DNA of 64,000 nt from Streptomyces sp. TS71-3 (GTDB lineage Bacteria > Actinomycetota > Actinomycetes > Streptomycetales > Streptomycetaceae). Positions 17,345 to 26,440 of this stretch are shown in pieces; the stretch's first letter is position 1, and every line of letters begins with the position of its first letter. The stretch covers positions 2,976,001 to 3,040,000 of the forward strand of contig NZ_BNEL01000003.1 in assembly GCF_018327685.1 (NCBI RefSeq), in the 5' to 3' direction. A program made the translations under genes and the position numbers. Below the pieces are notes generated by a model. That model did no database searches and had not been told where the DNA came from. It saw only the letters and a list, made by a program, of their open reading frames with translations.

Positions 17345-17565
17345 CGAGGAACAGGAACGTCATCGAAGTCGAGGGCAAGGTCGTCGAGTGCCTGCGCAGC
17401 GCCATGTTCACCGTGGAGCTCGAGAACGGCCACCAGGTGCTCGCGCACATCAGCGGGAAGATCCGCAAGAACTACATCAAGATCATGCTGGAGGACCGGG
17501 TGCTGGTGGAACTCCCACCGTACGACCTGACGCGCGGTCGGATCGTGTTCCGGTACCGGAACTAG
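17341..17565 (+). CDS. infA: Translation initiation factor IF-1, probable extra copy
   Basis: 74-residue OB-fold protein with the full IF-1 pattern: [20 protein letters not shown], the conserved [20 protein letters not shown], and the C-terminal [16 protein letters not shown]-1 binds the ribosomal A site and assists start selection. The main actinomycete infA gene sits beside rpmJ, rpsM and rpsK; none of these is here, so this is probably a paralogue. It deviates in places ([16 protein letters not shown] in place of the usual VELSPYD). It shares an operon with the GNAT gene and is followed by a clear terminator. Confidence 0.9.
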   Translation: MTRNRNVIEVEGKVVECLRSAMFTVELENGHQVLAHISGKIRKNYIKIMLEDRVLVELPPYDLTRGRIVFRYRN

Positions 17566-17598
17566 CCGCGGCCGGCGCCTGCCGCTGTAGCTGATCCT

Positions 17599-17635
17599 GG
17601 GGCCACGGTCAGGGGTTTTTCGTGACCGGGGCCCC
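17599..17635 (+). terminator. Terminator of the GNAT-IF-1 operon
   Basis: 13-base arms GGGGCCACGGTCA / TGACCGGGGCCCC with one mismatch and an 11-base loop that contains five T's. It starts 33 bp after the IF-1 stop codon. Confidence 0.75.
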
Positions 17636-17726
17636 GGGATGGCACTTTTCCGCGCTGATCACCGACCGCCCCGCGCGCATGTACGGGGCTGAGGGACGGC
17701 GAGATTGCCGACCAGCGGTTTCTCCG

Positions 17727-18320
17727 TCAAGAATGCCCTGCCGTCGTGATCGGCACGGATTTCCAGCCGGTTTCAGCTGCCCAGCGCTCGGCTGCCATCA
17801 TCAGCACCTGCGTCGCCGGGGCCTTGATCTGCCCGTAGTCCCGTAGGTCCGGAACGCTGAGGGACAGGCGCTTCTTGAACGCTCCCCATGAGTGGCGGGC
17901 AGCTTCATCGGCGCGTAGGTAATCCCGGAAGAGAAGAGCGAAGCGGGCGTTCGGGCCGCCCTCCTCGCGCAGGTGCACGTTGCACCGTCGGGCGCCGACC
18001 GGGGGCGCGAACACCAGCTTGCGACACTCCTGGCCGCCGCAGACCTCGGTGCGGTTCCAGGACTCGTGGCGGCAGCGGAAGCCGATCGCCGCGAACAGCT
18101 CGACCTGCTGACTTTCGTCCACGGCCTCGACGCGGACCTGGATGTCCACGCAGTCCTTGGCGGCCAGACCTGGGACCGAGGTGGAACCGACATGGTCGAT
18201 CGACCGGGCATGGTCACCGAGTGCGTCGCGCAGTGTCGTGGCCAGCTGCTCGAAGTCCAGCGCCCATTGCGGCTGGTAGTCCAGCAGCGCTACCGGGGCC
18301 GATTCGTCGGGGAAAGGCAT
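17727..18320 (-). CDS. GrpB family protein (nucleotidyltransferase fold)
   Basis: 197-residue cytoplasmic protein. It has the GrpB/UPF0157 signature IDHVGSTSVPGLAAKDCVDI (about residues 40-59), in which GSTSVPGL...D is the minimal nucleotidyltransferase-like motif, and the downstream NVHLREEGGPN (about 115-125) plus FRDYLRAD. The family is widespread and its role is unclear; some members are fused to CoA-metabolism enzymes. It stands alone, convergent with the IF-1 operon and in the same direction as the nitrilase gene cluster 43 bp upstream. Confidence 0.88.
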   Translation of the reverse strand: MPFPDESAPVALLDYQPQWALDFEQLATTLRDALGDHARSIDHVGSTSVPGLAAKDCVDIQVRVEAVDESQQVELFAAIGFRCRHESWNRTEVCGGQECRKLVFAPPVGARRCNVHLREEGGPNARFALLFRDYLRADEAARHSWGAFKKRLSLSVPDLRDYGQIKAPATQVLMMAAERWAAETGWKSVPITTAGHS

Positions 18321-18363
18321 GCCTACAGCATGGAGCGGTCGCTCAGACTCCGGCGACGGTGGA

Positions 18364-19239
18364 TCACGCCCTTTCCCGTGAGTGGCGCGCGTACAGCGCG
18401 GGCCGCCGGTCCGCGTGGACGTCGTTGCGCTCGCTGATGGCCTTGTTCCGGGCCTCGGCGAGGTCGAGGGTCGCGGTGAGGACCGCTTCCTGGCCGAGGC
18501 GCAGCGGGGTCACGGGGTAGCCGTCGGCGTCGACGATCACGCTGCCGCCGAGCCAGTCCTGGCCCCGTTCGACGCCGGTCCGGTCGGCGACGGCGAGGAA
18601 CATGCGGTTGACGGAGGCGTTGGCCTGCGCGCGGACGATCTCGCCCGGCCGCTCGCCGTCCGGCCGCGGAGACAGCGGCCAGTTGACGGGCGCGCACAGC
18701 AGGTCCGCGCCGTCCAGGGCCGCGAGCCGCACCCACTCGGGGAACTCCAGGTCGTAGCAGACCATGAACCCGATGCGGCCGTAGACGGTGTCGACGACCG
18801 GCGGGGGAGTGTCGCCCGGCGAGAAGCCCCAGGTCTTCTCGCCGTTCCACAGGTGGGCCTTGCGGTAGGTGGCGCGCAGTCCGGTCGGATCGGCGAGGGC
18901 GGCCGCGTTGTGGATGCGCCCGTCCCCGCCGCGCTCGGCGAAGCCGCCGACGATGACCAGGTCGTGGCGGGCGGCGAGCGCCTCCCACTCCCTGACCGTG
19001 TCGCCGTCCGGCGGCTGTGCCGCGGCCCGCAGCTCCTCCGCGTCGGTGAAGACGTAGCCCGTACCGGCCAGCTCCGGCAGGACCACGACGTGCGCGCCGC
19101 GCTCGACCGCGGCCTCGACGGCGCCCCGGATCCGCTGCCGGTTCCCCGCGGTGTCGCCGACCCGGGGCGCGATCTGGCACACGGCGACGGTGACCTCGGT
19201 CCCGCGGGCGGCGCCGGGGCGGGATGGTTGCGGGCTCAT
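18364..19239 (-). CDS. Carbon-nitrogen hydrolase (nitrilase superfamily amidase)
   Basis: 291-residue amidase. The Glu-Lys-Cys triad is visible: Glu in VVLPELAGTG (about residue 52), Lys in TYRKAHLW (about 127), and Cys in GFMVCYDLEFPEW (about 160). A second conserved Glu/Asn region lies in RAQANASVNRMFLAVADR. The superfamily hydrolyses amides, nitriles or N-carbamoyl compounds. Its gene is the last of a three-gene operon with an agmatinase-like ureohydrolase and an NCS1 permease (ATGA overlap), so an N-carbamoyl or amide intermediate of guanidino, purine or pyrimidine degradation is plausible. Confidence 0.88.
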   Translation of the reverse strand: MSPQPSRPGAARGTEVTVAVCQIAPRVGDTAGNRQRIRGAVEAAVERGAHVVVLPELAGTGYVFTDAEELRAAAQPPDGDTVREWEALAARHDLVIVGGFAERGGDGRIHNAAALADPTGLRATYRKAHLWNGEKTWGFSPGDTPPPVVDTVYGRIGFMVCYDLEFPEWVRLAALDGADLLCAPVNWPLSPRPDGERPGEIVRAQANASVNRMFLAVADRTGVERGQDWLGGSVIVDADGYPVTPLRLGQEAVLTATLDLAEARNKAISERNDVHADRRPALYARHSRERA

Positions 19240-20684
19240 CGGGCGGATCCCTCCAGCTCGGCTTCGCTCACCACCTGCGCGCCGGCCTCCGCCTCATGGT
19301 CCAGGCTCCTGGAGAACAGCAGATACAGCCCACCGGAGACGACCAGACCGACGACGAACGAGAAGTCCGCGCCACCGAGGGCGTTCGCCGCCGGGCCGGC
19401 GTAGAAGCTGGTCGAGAAGAAGGGGATCATAGCCGCGAACCCGATGAGGTAGGCGGTGACGCCCCGCCACGCCCAGCGTCCGTAGAGGCCGTCCGGCTTC
19501 AGGATCTCGGCGATGGCGTACCTCCCCCGGCGGACGAGGTAGAAGTCGACCAGGTTCACCGCGGTCCACGGGACGAGGAAGTACAGCATCATCAGCACGA
19601 AGTTGTTGAAGCTGCCGATGTAGTCGTCCGGGATCAGCAGGGCGACCACCAGGGACACCAGGCCGACCACGACGAGCCCGATGACGCGCAGCCGCACGGT
19701 GGGGCGCACGTTGCGGAAGCCGTCCAGCGCGCTGGCGCCGGTGAGCATCGCGCCGTAGGCGTTGACCCCCATGATGGAGATCAGCGCGAGCACCGAGGCC
19801 ATGACGGCGATGAGTCCGAAGCCGGGGAAGACCAGGTCGCCGACGGAGCGCAGGGCGAGGATCGGGTCGGGATCGGGCAGGTGGCCGGCGAGGATCGCGC
19901 CCAGCGACATCAACCAGATCGCGGAGAACGCGGCGCCCGAGTACACCGCGCCTATCAGGCCCCGCGCGGGCACCTTCGCCGGCAGGTAGCGGGTGTAGTC
20001 GGAGACGTAGACGGCGTAGCTGATGTTGTACCCGGCGGCGAGGGAGAACTGCACCAGGAACGCCGTCAGGCCCCATCCCGCCGTGGCGGCGGGCACGTTG
20101 GCGGGGGTGGGGTGGGAGCCGAAGTGGACGATCGCGACCACGGTGAGGACGGCGAAGACGAGGACCAGCAGGTACGTCAGCCAGCGCTGGACGAAGTGGA
20201 GCAGGTCGTGACCGACGACCGCGATGACGATGGACAGGGCGATCAGGACCGGGTACCAGAAGGGCTTGCTGTCCGGGAGCCACAGTCCGAGGCCCTGCGC
20301 GGCGAGGACCGTGTCGAAGACGAGGAAGCCCACGTAGACGAAGACGGTCGCGGCGAACGGCACCGCGGAGCCGCGACTGCCGAACTGCGCGCGGGACTGG
20401 ATCATCTGGGGCAGGCCCATCCGGGGGCCCTGGTTGGCGTGGAAGGCCATGAAGAACGTTCCTGCGGCGACGCCGAGCACGATGGCCAGCACGCTGTACC
20501 AGACGTTCAGGCCCATGGAGGGGCCGACGAAGCCCGTGACCATCGTCGGCAGGACGAAGTTGCCGGTGAACCAGAACGGTCCCTGGTGCCAGACCCTGCC
20601 GTGCCGCTCGACGGCGGGCACGTAGTCGATCGAGTGCTGCTCGATCGCCGGCTCGTGCTGCCTCGCGGTGTCCGAGGAGGTCAT
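19236..20684 (-). CDS. NCS1-family nucleobase/cation symporter
   Basis: 482-residue inner-membrane transporter with about 12 transmembrane helices. The N-terminal region ([18 protein letters not shown]) and the early loop [19 protein letters not shown] (about residues 86-104) are characteristic of NCS1 carriers, in which GPRxGLPQMxxSRxxFG lies near the substrate site. [17 protein letters not shown] in the middle matches TM6 of the family. Usual substrates are cytosine, purines, allantoin, thiamine or hydantoins. It is in an operon between the agmatinase and nitrilase genes with 4-bp overlaps on both sides. Confidence 0.9.
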   Translation of the reverse strand: MTSSDTARQHEPAIEQHSIDYVPAVERHGRVWHQGPFWFTGNFVLPTMVTGFVGPSMGLNVWYSVLAIVLGVAAGTFFMAFHANQGPRMGLPQMIQSRAQFGSRGSAVPFAATVFVYVGFLVFDTVLAAQGLGLWLPDSKPFWYPVLIALSIVIAVVGHDLLHFVQRWLTYLLVLVFAVLTVVAIVHFGSHPTPANVPAATAGWGLTAFLVQFSLAAGYNISYAVYVSDYTRYLPAKVPARGLIGAVYSGAAFSAIWLMSLGAILAGHLPDPDPILALRSVGDLVFPGFGLIAVMASVLALISIMGVNAYGAMLTGASALDGFRNVRPTVRLRVIGLVVVGLVSLVVALLIPDDYIGSFNNFVLMMLYFLVPWTAVNLVDFYLVRRGRYAIAEILKPDGLYGRWAWRGVTAYLIGFAAMIPFFSTSFYAGPAANALGGADFSFVVGLVVSGGLYLLFSRSLDHEAEAGAQVVSEAELEGSAR

Positions 20685-21724
20685 CGCCTTCCCCTCTCGT
20701 TCGTGGGCCGGGCATCCGGCGCAGGCAGGTGGTCGGGCGTCATCGCCGAGAGGATCTCGTAGGCGGTGTGGGCGGCCGCGATGCCGGTGAGCTGGGCGTG
20801 GTCGTAGGCGGGGGCCACCTCGACCACGTCGGCTCCCACCAGGCGTGTCCCGCGCAGGGCGCGGATCATCGCGAGGAGTTCGCGGCTCGTCATCCCGCCG
20901 GCTTCGGGCGTTCCGGTGCCGGGCGCGTGTGCCGGGTCGAGTACGTCGATGTCGATGGACAGGTACACGGGCCGCTCCCCGAGGCGGGCGAGCATGCGCT
21001 CGATCGCCCGGGGCAGGCCCTCGGCCTCGATCTCGGGGCTGGAGATCACCGCGAACCCGAGGCGTTCGTCGTCCCGCAGGTCCTGGCGGGAGTACAGCGG
21101 ACCCCGGGTGCCCACGTGCAGGCTGGTGGTGAGGTCGATCAGCCCCTCCTCGGACGCACGGCGGAAGGGGGTGCCGTGCGTGACGGGGGCACCGAAGTAG
21201 GTGTCCCAGGTGTCGAGGTGGGCGTCGAAGTGGAGCACGGCGAGCGGGCCGTGCCGCCGGGCGGCGGCGCGCAGCAGCGGCAGGGCGATGGTGTGGTCCC
21301 CGCCGAGGGTGAGCAGCCGGGTACCGTCCGCGGCCAGGTCCTCGGCGGCGGCCCGGATCTGGGCGACCGCCTCGTCGAGGCTGAAGGGGTTAGCGGAGAT
21401 GTCGCCCGCGTCGGCGACCTGCTGGGCGGCGAAGGGCTCGACGTCCTGCGCCGGGTTGTAGGGCCGGAGCAGCCGGGAGGCCTCACGGATGTGCGCGGGC
21501 CCGAAGCGGGCGCCCGGCCGGTAGCTCACCCCGCTGTCGAAGGGCACGCCGACGACGGCGATGTCGGCGCGCGGCACGTCTTCCAGGCGGGGCAACCGGG
21601 CGAAGGTGGCGATCCCCGCATAGCGGGGGCTCAGACTCGCGTCCGGGGGGCCGACCGGGGGGCGTGCGGGTTCGGCTGAGTCCATGGGGCCGACCGGGGG
21701 GCGCGGGGGTTCGGCTGAGTCCAT
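20681..21724 (-). CDS. speB: Agmatinase / ureohydrolase family protein
   Basis: 347-residue manganese ureohydrolase. Metal-binding motifs are all present: [10 protein letters not shown] (about residues 143-152), FDAHLDTWD (about 167-175) and [16 protein letters not shown] (about 253-268). The enzyme would release urea from agmatine or a related guanidino acid such as guanidinobutyrate. The first 26 codons consist of a 13-codon unit repeated twice ([13 protein letters not shown] / [13 protein letters not shown]), so there are two equivalent ATG starts, at 21724 and 21685. It is the first gene of the operon, divergent from an XRE-cupin regulator that likely controls it. Confidence 0.88.
   Translation of the reverse strand: MDSAEPPRPPVGPMDSAEPARPPVGPPDASLSPRYAGIATFARLPRLEDVPRADIAVVGVPFDSGVSYRPGARFGPAHIREASRLLRPYNPAQDVEPFAAQQVADAGDISANPFSLDEAVAQIRAAAEDLAADGTRLLTLGGDHTIALPLLRAAARRHGPLAVLHFDAHLDTWDTYFGAPVTHGTPFRRASEEGLIDLTTSLHVGTRGPLYSRQDLRDDERLGFAVISSPEIEAEGLPRAIERMLARLGERPVYLSIDIDVLDPAHAPGTGTPEAGGMTSRELLAMIRALRGTRLVGADVVEVAPAYDHAQLTGIAAAHTAYEILSAMTPDHLPAPDARPTNERGRR
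21647..21724. repeat. 39-bp tandem duplication at the agmatinase start
   Basis: Two adjacent 39-bp units (21647-21685 and 21686-21724) that differ at very few positions. Each carries an in-frame ATG. The unit length is a multiple of three, so the reading frame is kept. Confidence 0.85.
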
Positions 21725-21871
21725 CGGAACCTCGGATCTGTTCCAGGCGGGAAGTTACCTATACACAACAAAGGATGCCTATTGGGCAACTAGCATTCCG
21801 GGTAGTGTTTGCTCTGAGTGACGGCCATGTCAAGGGCCTCCGGGAGCCGAAGGAATAACGCGAGGATTTCG

Positions 21872-22456
21872 ATGAGAGCGCTGCACCCGACACCGTCCGC
21901 CGAACCGGTCCGTGTCGGCGCGCGTCTGCGGGCCTCCCGCCAGGCCCAGGGTCTCACCATCGAGCAGGTCGCCGCCGCCACCGGTCTGACCAGGGGGTTC
22001 CTCAGCCGGGTCGAGCGTGACGAGACCTCGCCGAGCGTCACCTCCCTGGTCACCCTCTGCCAGGTGCTGTCCCTGCCGATCGGCTCGCTCTTCGAAGGCC
22101 CCGACGCCGAGGTGGTCCGGCTGGACGCGGCCCCCCGCCTCAACATGGGCGGGCAGGGCGTCGAGGACCGCATGGTCACGCCCCGCAACCAGTCGAAGAT
22201 CCAGATCCTGCGCTCGCGACTCGAACCGGACGCGCACGGCGGCGACGATCTGTACACGATCAACTGCGACGTGGAAGTGCTGCACGTGGTCAGCGGCGAG
22301 ATCTCCGTCCGCTTCACCGACCGCACCGAGGTGCTCGCCGCGGGCGACACCCTGACCTTCCCCGGCCGGGAGCCGCACACCTGGTTCAACTCCGGCCCCG
22401 GCCCGGCCGAGGCCACCTGGACGTTCGTGCCGGCTCCCTGGAGCGGTTCGCACTGA
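21872..22456 (+). CDS. XRE-family regulator with C-terminal cupin sensor
   Basis: 194-residue regulator. The N-terminal helix-turn-helix (about residues 12-65) reads VGARLRASRQAQGLTIEQVA, then GLTRGFLSRVERDETSPSV; the cupin domain (about 110-185) has CDVEVLHVVSGEISVRF and GDTLTFPGREPHTWFN. This PuuR-like architecture senses small amines or acids. The ATG at 21872 is five bases after GAGGA; an ATG at 21818 is in frame but lacks a ribosome site. The gene diverges from the agmatinase operon. The 147-bp gap between the starts has an AT-rich core (CTATACACAACAAAGG) and a short palindrome TGCC-TATTG-GGCA that could be its operator. Confidence 0.85.
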   Translation: MRALHPTPSAEPVRVGARLRASRQAQGLTIEQVAAATGLTRGFLSRVERDETSPSVTSLVTLCQVLSLPIGSLFEGPDAEVVRLDAAPRLNMGGQGVEDRMVTPRNQSKIQILRSRLEPDAHGGDDLYTINCDVEVLHVVSGEISVRFTDRTEVLAAGDTLTFPGREPHTWFNSGPGPAEATWTFVPAPWSGSH

Positions 22457-22637
22457 TCCGCGGAGCTCTCGTACCCGCTCTCCGCAAGCAAGCCCCATGT
22501 CGGTCGGCGCGCGGCACCGGCGGCGGCCCGGCCCCGGCCGTGCGCGGCGAACGGACGTGCCGTCGCGCCCTATGCGGCACCTGCTTCCCGGGATTATTTT
22601 CTGCAAAGGCAACGTCAACTTCCGCTGGAGGTACCCC

Positions 22638-24608
22638 ATGCGTGCCCGCTCTTTACTGATCGCGATGGGAGCCGTCCTTCTGGCGGCCGCGCTGGTGCCG
22701 ATCTGGGCCATGGCACCAAGTGCGCCAGCGGCGAGGGCAGTGAAGCCACCAGAGACCGCCGCTCTGGAAGCGGCCCCGGTAGCGGCACCGGCCGCGGCAC
22801 CTGCCTCGGCGGCCAGACCCGCTCCCGACCTGGCGATCTCGAAGTCCAACAGCCCGGCGATGTTCTCGCAGGGCCAGAACGACGCCACGTTCACCGTGCG
22901 CGTCACCAACGTGGGAGACCGGCCGACCTCCGGAACCGTCGTCGTCGCGGACGAGATCCCGGCCCACCTCGACTTCGTCTCGTCCACGGCGGACGGGTGG
23001 AGCTGTTCCGGGTCGGCAACGAGGAGTTGCACCCGAAGCGACGCCCTGGCGCCCGGAGCGTCCTACCCGCCGATCACGATCAAGGTCAGCGTGGCCAACG
23101 GCCTCGGGGTCGGTGAGGACCCGGCGGCGCACATCACCGACACCGCCACCGTCTCGGGCGGCGGCGACGTCGACCCGTCGAACGATTCAGCCACTCACCA
23201 GGTCAAACTGGACGCCTGTCCCTACGGGTGGTCACCTGAGGCACCGATCACGTTCAGCCCGCCCTTCCGCCCGGGGCTGTACGGCGGCGTACCCTCCGGC
23301 GTCACCAACCCCCAGCAGTCCAACGGCTGCACGCTCCTCGACCGGATCTGGGCCGGTGAGCCGTTCGCCAGCCATGGCCAGTTCCTCTCCCTGGTCGCCG
23401 GTGCCACCGACGGCTTCGTCAAAGCGGGGCTGTTGACGTCCGCGGAGCGGCAGGCGATCGAATCGGCCGCCGGGCGCTCCGACGTCGGCAAGAAGGACGA
23501 CCACCAGGTCGACAACTCGTGCTCGAACCGCGTCGCCTTCACCTTCGACGACGGGACATCGTCATATCGGCCGCAGCTCCTGAAGGTGTTTCGGGAGAAG
23601 CAGGTGCCGGCGACGTTCTTCGACAACGGTGTCCGAGTCGAGGCGAACCCGGGGATCGCCCGGTTCCAGGTGCATGAGGGGTACGTCGAGCTCAACCACA
23701 CCTACACCCACGTACACATGGATGAGCTGAACGCGGACGCGAACCGCGAGGAGATACTCCACAACGAGCAGGTGCTCAACGCTGCCGGCGCGCCCCTCAC
23801 CTTCCTCGGGAGCCGCCCGCCGTTCGGCGGCTCGGACCCGGCGGTGCAGCAGCTGCTGGACTCGATGGGCTACGTCTACTTCCTCAACAGGATCGACGGA
23901 GAGGACTGGCTTCCCGACAAGAGCGCCGAGGCCATCGCCGACGACATCTTCGCGCAGGCCCGACCCGGCGTGATCATGGGGATGCACGATGGCGCGATCG
24001 ACGCGACGAACGGTCCGCAGACGGTGAAGGCTGTAGGGGAGCTGATCGACCGCTACCGGGCGAACGGCTACTGCTTCGGCGTGGTCGACCACACCGGCCA
24101 GGTGGTGGCCGACCGGAACGTCTCTTCGGGCGACCCCATCCCGAACGCAGTCAACCCGGTGCCGTACCACCTGCCCCTGGCGTTCGGCACCCCTGACCAG
24201 ATCCCCGGTGCATGGACCCGGGTCCCGTCGCCTCTGTCCGTGTCGGCGACGCACAGCCCGGCGACGTTCACGCGCGGCGACGTCGGCGACAAGCTCACCC
24301 TCACCGTCTCCAACGTGAGCGACAAGCCGGGCGACGGAAGCTCGGTCACGGTGAACGAGGCAATCCCCAGCGGGCTCACCGCGACGGCCGCATCCGGGCC
24401 GGGGTGGACGTGCACGGGCACGACCACCACGAGCTGCACGCGCACCGACGCTCTCGCTCCCCACTCCTCCTACCCCCCGATAACCGTCACGGTCGACGTG
24501 GCCGGCGACGCCCCGGCGACGACCACGAACGCACCCGCGCTCGTGGCCCACGGCGAATCATGGACAGACGAGGCAAGCGACCCGATCACCGTCAAACCCC
24601 GGCCGTGA
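22638..24608 (+). CDS. Secreted NodB-type polysaccharide deacetylase flanked by DUF11-like repeats
   Basis: 656-residue exported protein. A Sec signal peptide (about residues 1-34) is followed by an Ala/Pro linker. A first DUF11/CARDB-like beta-domain (about 60-195: NSPAMFSQGQNDATFTVRVT and TCTRSDALAPGASYPPITI-like elements) precedes the NodB domain (about 300-495) with FTFDDG (metal Asp) and NHTYTHVH (HxxxH metal motif). A second DUF11 repeat (about 535-650) closes the protein with SCTRTDALAPHSSYPPITV. It would deacetylate an extracellular or cell-wall polysaccharide. Codon 6 is TTA, so expression may depend on bldA. GGAGG lies nine bases before the ATG. Confidence 0.85.
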   Translation: MRARSLLIAMGAVLLAAALVPIWAMAPSAPAARAVKPPETAALEAAPVAAPAAAPASAARPAPDLAISKSNSPAMFSQGQNDATFTVRVTNVGDRPTSGTVVVADEIPAHLDFVSSTADGWSCSGSATRSCTRSDALAPGASYPPITIKVSVANGLGVGEDPAAHITDTATVSGGGDVDPSNDSATHQVKLDACPYGWSPEAPITFSPPFRPGLYGGVPSGVTNPQQSNGCTLLDRIWAGEPFASHGQFLSLVAGATDGFVKAGLLTSAERQAIESAAGRSDVGKKDDHQVDNSCSNRVAFTFDDGTSSYRPQLLKVFREKQVPATFFDNGVRVEANPGIARFQVHEGYVELNHTYTHVHMDELNADANREEILHNEQVLNAAGAPLTFLGSRPPFGGSDPAVQQLLDSMGYVYFLNRIDGEDWLPDKSAEAIADDIFAQARPGVIMGMHDGAIDATNGPQTVKAVGELIDRYRANGYCFGVVDHTGQVVADRNVSSGDPIPNAVNPVPYHLPLAFGTPDQIPGAWTRVPSPLSVSATHSPATFTRGDVGDKLTLTVSNVSDKPGDGSSVTVNEAIPSGLTATAASGPGWTCTGTTTTSCTRTDALAPHSSYPPITVTVDVAGDAPATTTNAPALVAHGESWTDEASDPITVKPRP

Positions 24609-24733
24609 GGAGCGCCGGCGAGCACCGGCGGCGACCGCAGCGGGCCCCTGGCCGAAAGACCGTCAAGTCCGGGCCAGGAAGCGGCTGGCAAGCCGGCTGA
24701 AACCAGGCAACGGCGTTCCCGCACCGGGCTCTT

Positions 24734-24784
24734 CGGTTCGGTTCGGTTCGGTTCGGTCCGGTTCGGTCTGGCCCGGTTCGGTTC
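24734..24784. repeat. CGGTT pentanucleotide tract
   Basis: About nine near-perfect CGGTT units in 51 bp, interrupted by CGGTC and CTGGC variants. It is non-coding, and I see no function. Confidence 0.8.
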
Positions 24785-25064
24785 AGCGCGGCGTTGCGGC
24801 GTCGTGGCATCGCGGGGGTACGGGGGGCAGGGCGTCAGGGCCTCATGGGTCACGGCGCCCTGATTCTCAGCTCCGTCTCGGCGATGTCAGCCCGGTCCCG
24901 GCGGTGAACCCGTCGAGCAGGCCGGCCCCGGTTCGCACCCGCTACAGGCGCGTGCGAACCGGCCCGGCCCGTCCTGCCCCGCCACCGATACCGCACAGGG
25001 CCGGGCTGCCCGGACCGTTCTCAGCGTGCGCCAACGCGCCCGTCCGCCGCGGCCGTCGGCGCCC

Positions 25065-25100
25065 GTGCCCCGGGTCGTGCCCGAGCACGACCCGGGGCAC
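25065..25100. terminator. Perfect 16-bp hairpin
   Basis: Arms GTGCCCCGGGTCGTGC and GCACGACCCGGGGCAC are exact inverted copies with a 4-base loop (CCGA). It is the most perfect short-loop stem in the window, 104 bp before the AMP-ligase start, and probably insulates it from upstream transcription. The lack of T's after it leaves open another role. Confidence 0.6.
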
Positions 25101-25203
25101 GCCCGGCCTCCTCGCACCATGACATGGCACGAGCGGTGAGGTGGAAGGATCCAGGGGTCATCCAGCGGTCCAGGGAACGCCTGACCGGGGGAGCGAAAGC
25201 ATC

Positions 25204-26440
25204 GTGGAGGCCCGCACCGCCCTCGTCCGTCCCGTGCCGGAGCTCCTCGTGGAGCACGCCCGGCGCCAGGGCGGCAAGATCGCCTTCGAGGACCACCACC
25301 ACCGCGTGACCTACGCGGAGTTGGAGCTCCAGACCCGGCGGCTGGCCGGTCACCTGGCCGCCCTCGGGCTGCGCCGAGGCGACCGTGTGCTGATCCACCT
25401 GGACAACCGGTTGGAAGCGGTGACCACGCTGCTGGCCGTGACCAGGGCGGGAGCGGTCGGCGTACCGGTGGACCCGCGCTCCACCGACCCCGAGCTGGCC
25501 CACCTGCTCGACGACAGCGGGGCCCGGCTGGTGTTCACCGACCGGGCCGACCTGGACCGCTTCCTGCGGCTGCGGGCGACCCGCCCGCGGCTGACCGTCG
25601 TGCTGGTGCACGGTGGGGCCGACCGGCGCGCCGAGGCCGCCGACACGGTCCGCTACGAGGAGCTGATCGCCACCACGCCGCCCGCACCCGCCCGGGATGA
25701 CGCCGGGCTCGACGATCCGGCGTGGCTGCTCTACACGTCGGGGTCGACCGGCCTGCCGAAGGGCGTGCTCTCCAGCCAGCGCAGCCGCCTGTGGCCCGTG
25801 GCGGCCGGGTTCGCGGGCGTCATGGGGATGTCGGCCGAGGACCGGCTGCTCTGCCCGCTGCCCCTCCACCACGCCCTGGGCCACATCGTGGGTGCGCTCG
25901 CGGTGACCGCGGTCGGGGCCACGGCGCGGATCCTGCCCCGGTTCTCCGCCGAGGAGGTGATCAACGAGCTCCGCCGGCCGGACGCCCCCTGGACGCTGCT
26001 GGCCGCGGTGCCGGCCATGCACCAGCAGCTGCTGGCGGCACTCGACGGCCGTCCGCTGCGGTCGCCCGGGCTGCGGACCGTGCTGAGCAGCGGTGCCGGT
26101 GCCGCGGCAGCGCTGCGCCGCTCCTTCGAGGAGCTGTGCGGGGTCCCGTTCCTCGACCACTACGGATCGACCGAGGCCGGACCGGTCACCATGACGGCGC
26201 CCGACGAGGACCGGCCGCCCGGCTCCTGCGGCCGGGCGCTGCCCGGGCTGCGGCTGCGCCTGGGCGACGGCGAGGGCCCCGGCGACGCGGCGGTGCGGGA
26301 GGGCGAACTGTGGGTCTTCGGACCGAACGTCATGAAGGGTTACCACGGCAGGCCGGAGGCCACCGCGCAGGTGCTGAGAGACGGTTGGTACCGCACGGGC
26401 GACGTGGCGCGATCGACGCCTCCGGGTACGTCACGGTCCC
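25204..26440 (+). pseudogene. AMP-dependent acyl-CoA/ACP ligase, C-terminal domain lost
   Basis: GTG start at 25204, 12 bases after GGGGGAG. It encodes the N-terminal domain of an adenylate-forming enzyme: LLYTSGSTGLPKG (P-loop, about bp 25728-25766), DHYGSTEAGPVT (A5, about bp 26155-26190), GELWVFGPNVMKGYHGRPE and WYRTGD (A7). One base is missing near 26410, after GDVA, because IDASGYVTV continues only in the next frame. The A8-A10 part with the catalytic Lys is absent: right after that, at about 26432-26442, the sequence becomes ketosynthase. It was probably the loading domain of the downstream synthase. As it stands it cannot complete a thioester-forming cycle. Confidence 0.75.

Larger units (their letters stand above)
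24609..25203. other. 595-bp gap with simple repeats and a hairpin
   Basis: No gene is visible between the deacetylase and the AMP-ligase remnant. It holds the CGGTT repeat tract (24734-24784) and the perfect hairpin at 25065-25100, both listed separately. Short open frames here are Arg/Pro-rich or repeat-encoded. Confidence 0.5.

Noticed and set aside
19224..20762. A 512-codon plus-strand frame over the NCS1 permease gene
   Set aside because: Asp/Arg/Gln-rich shadow without domain; the membrane protein on the other strand is clear.
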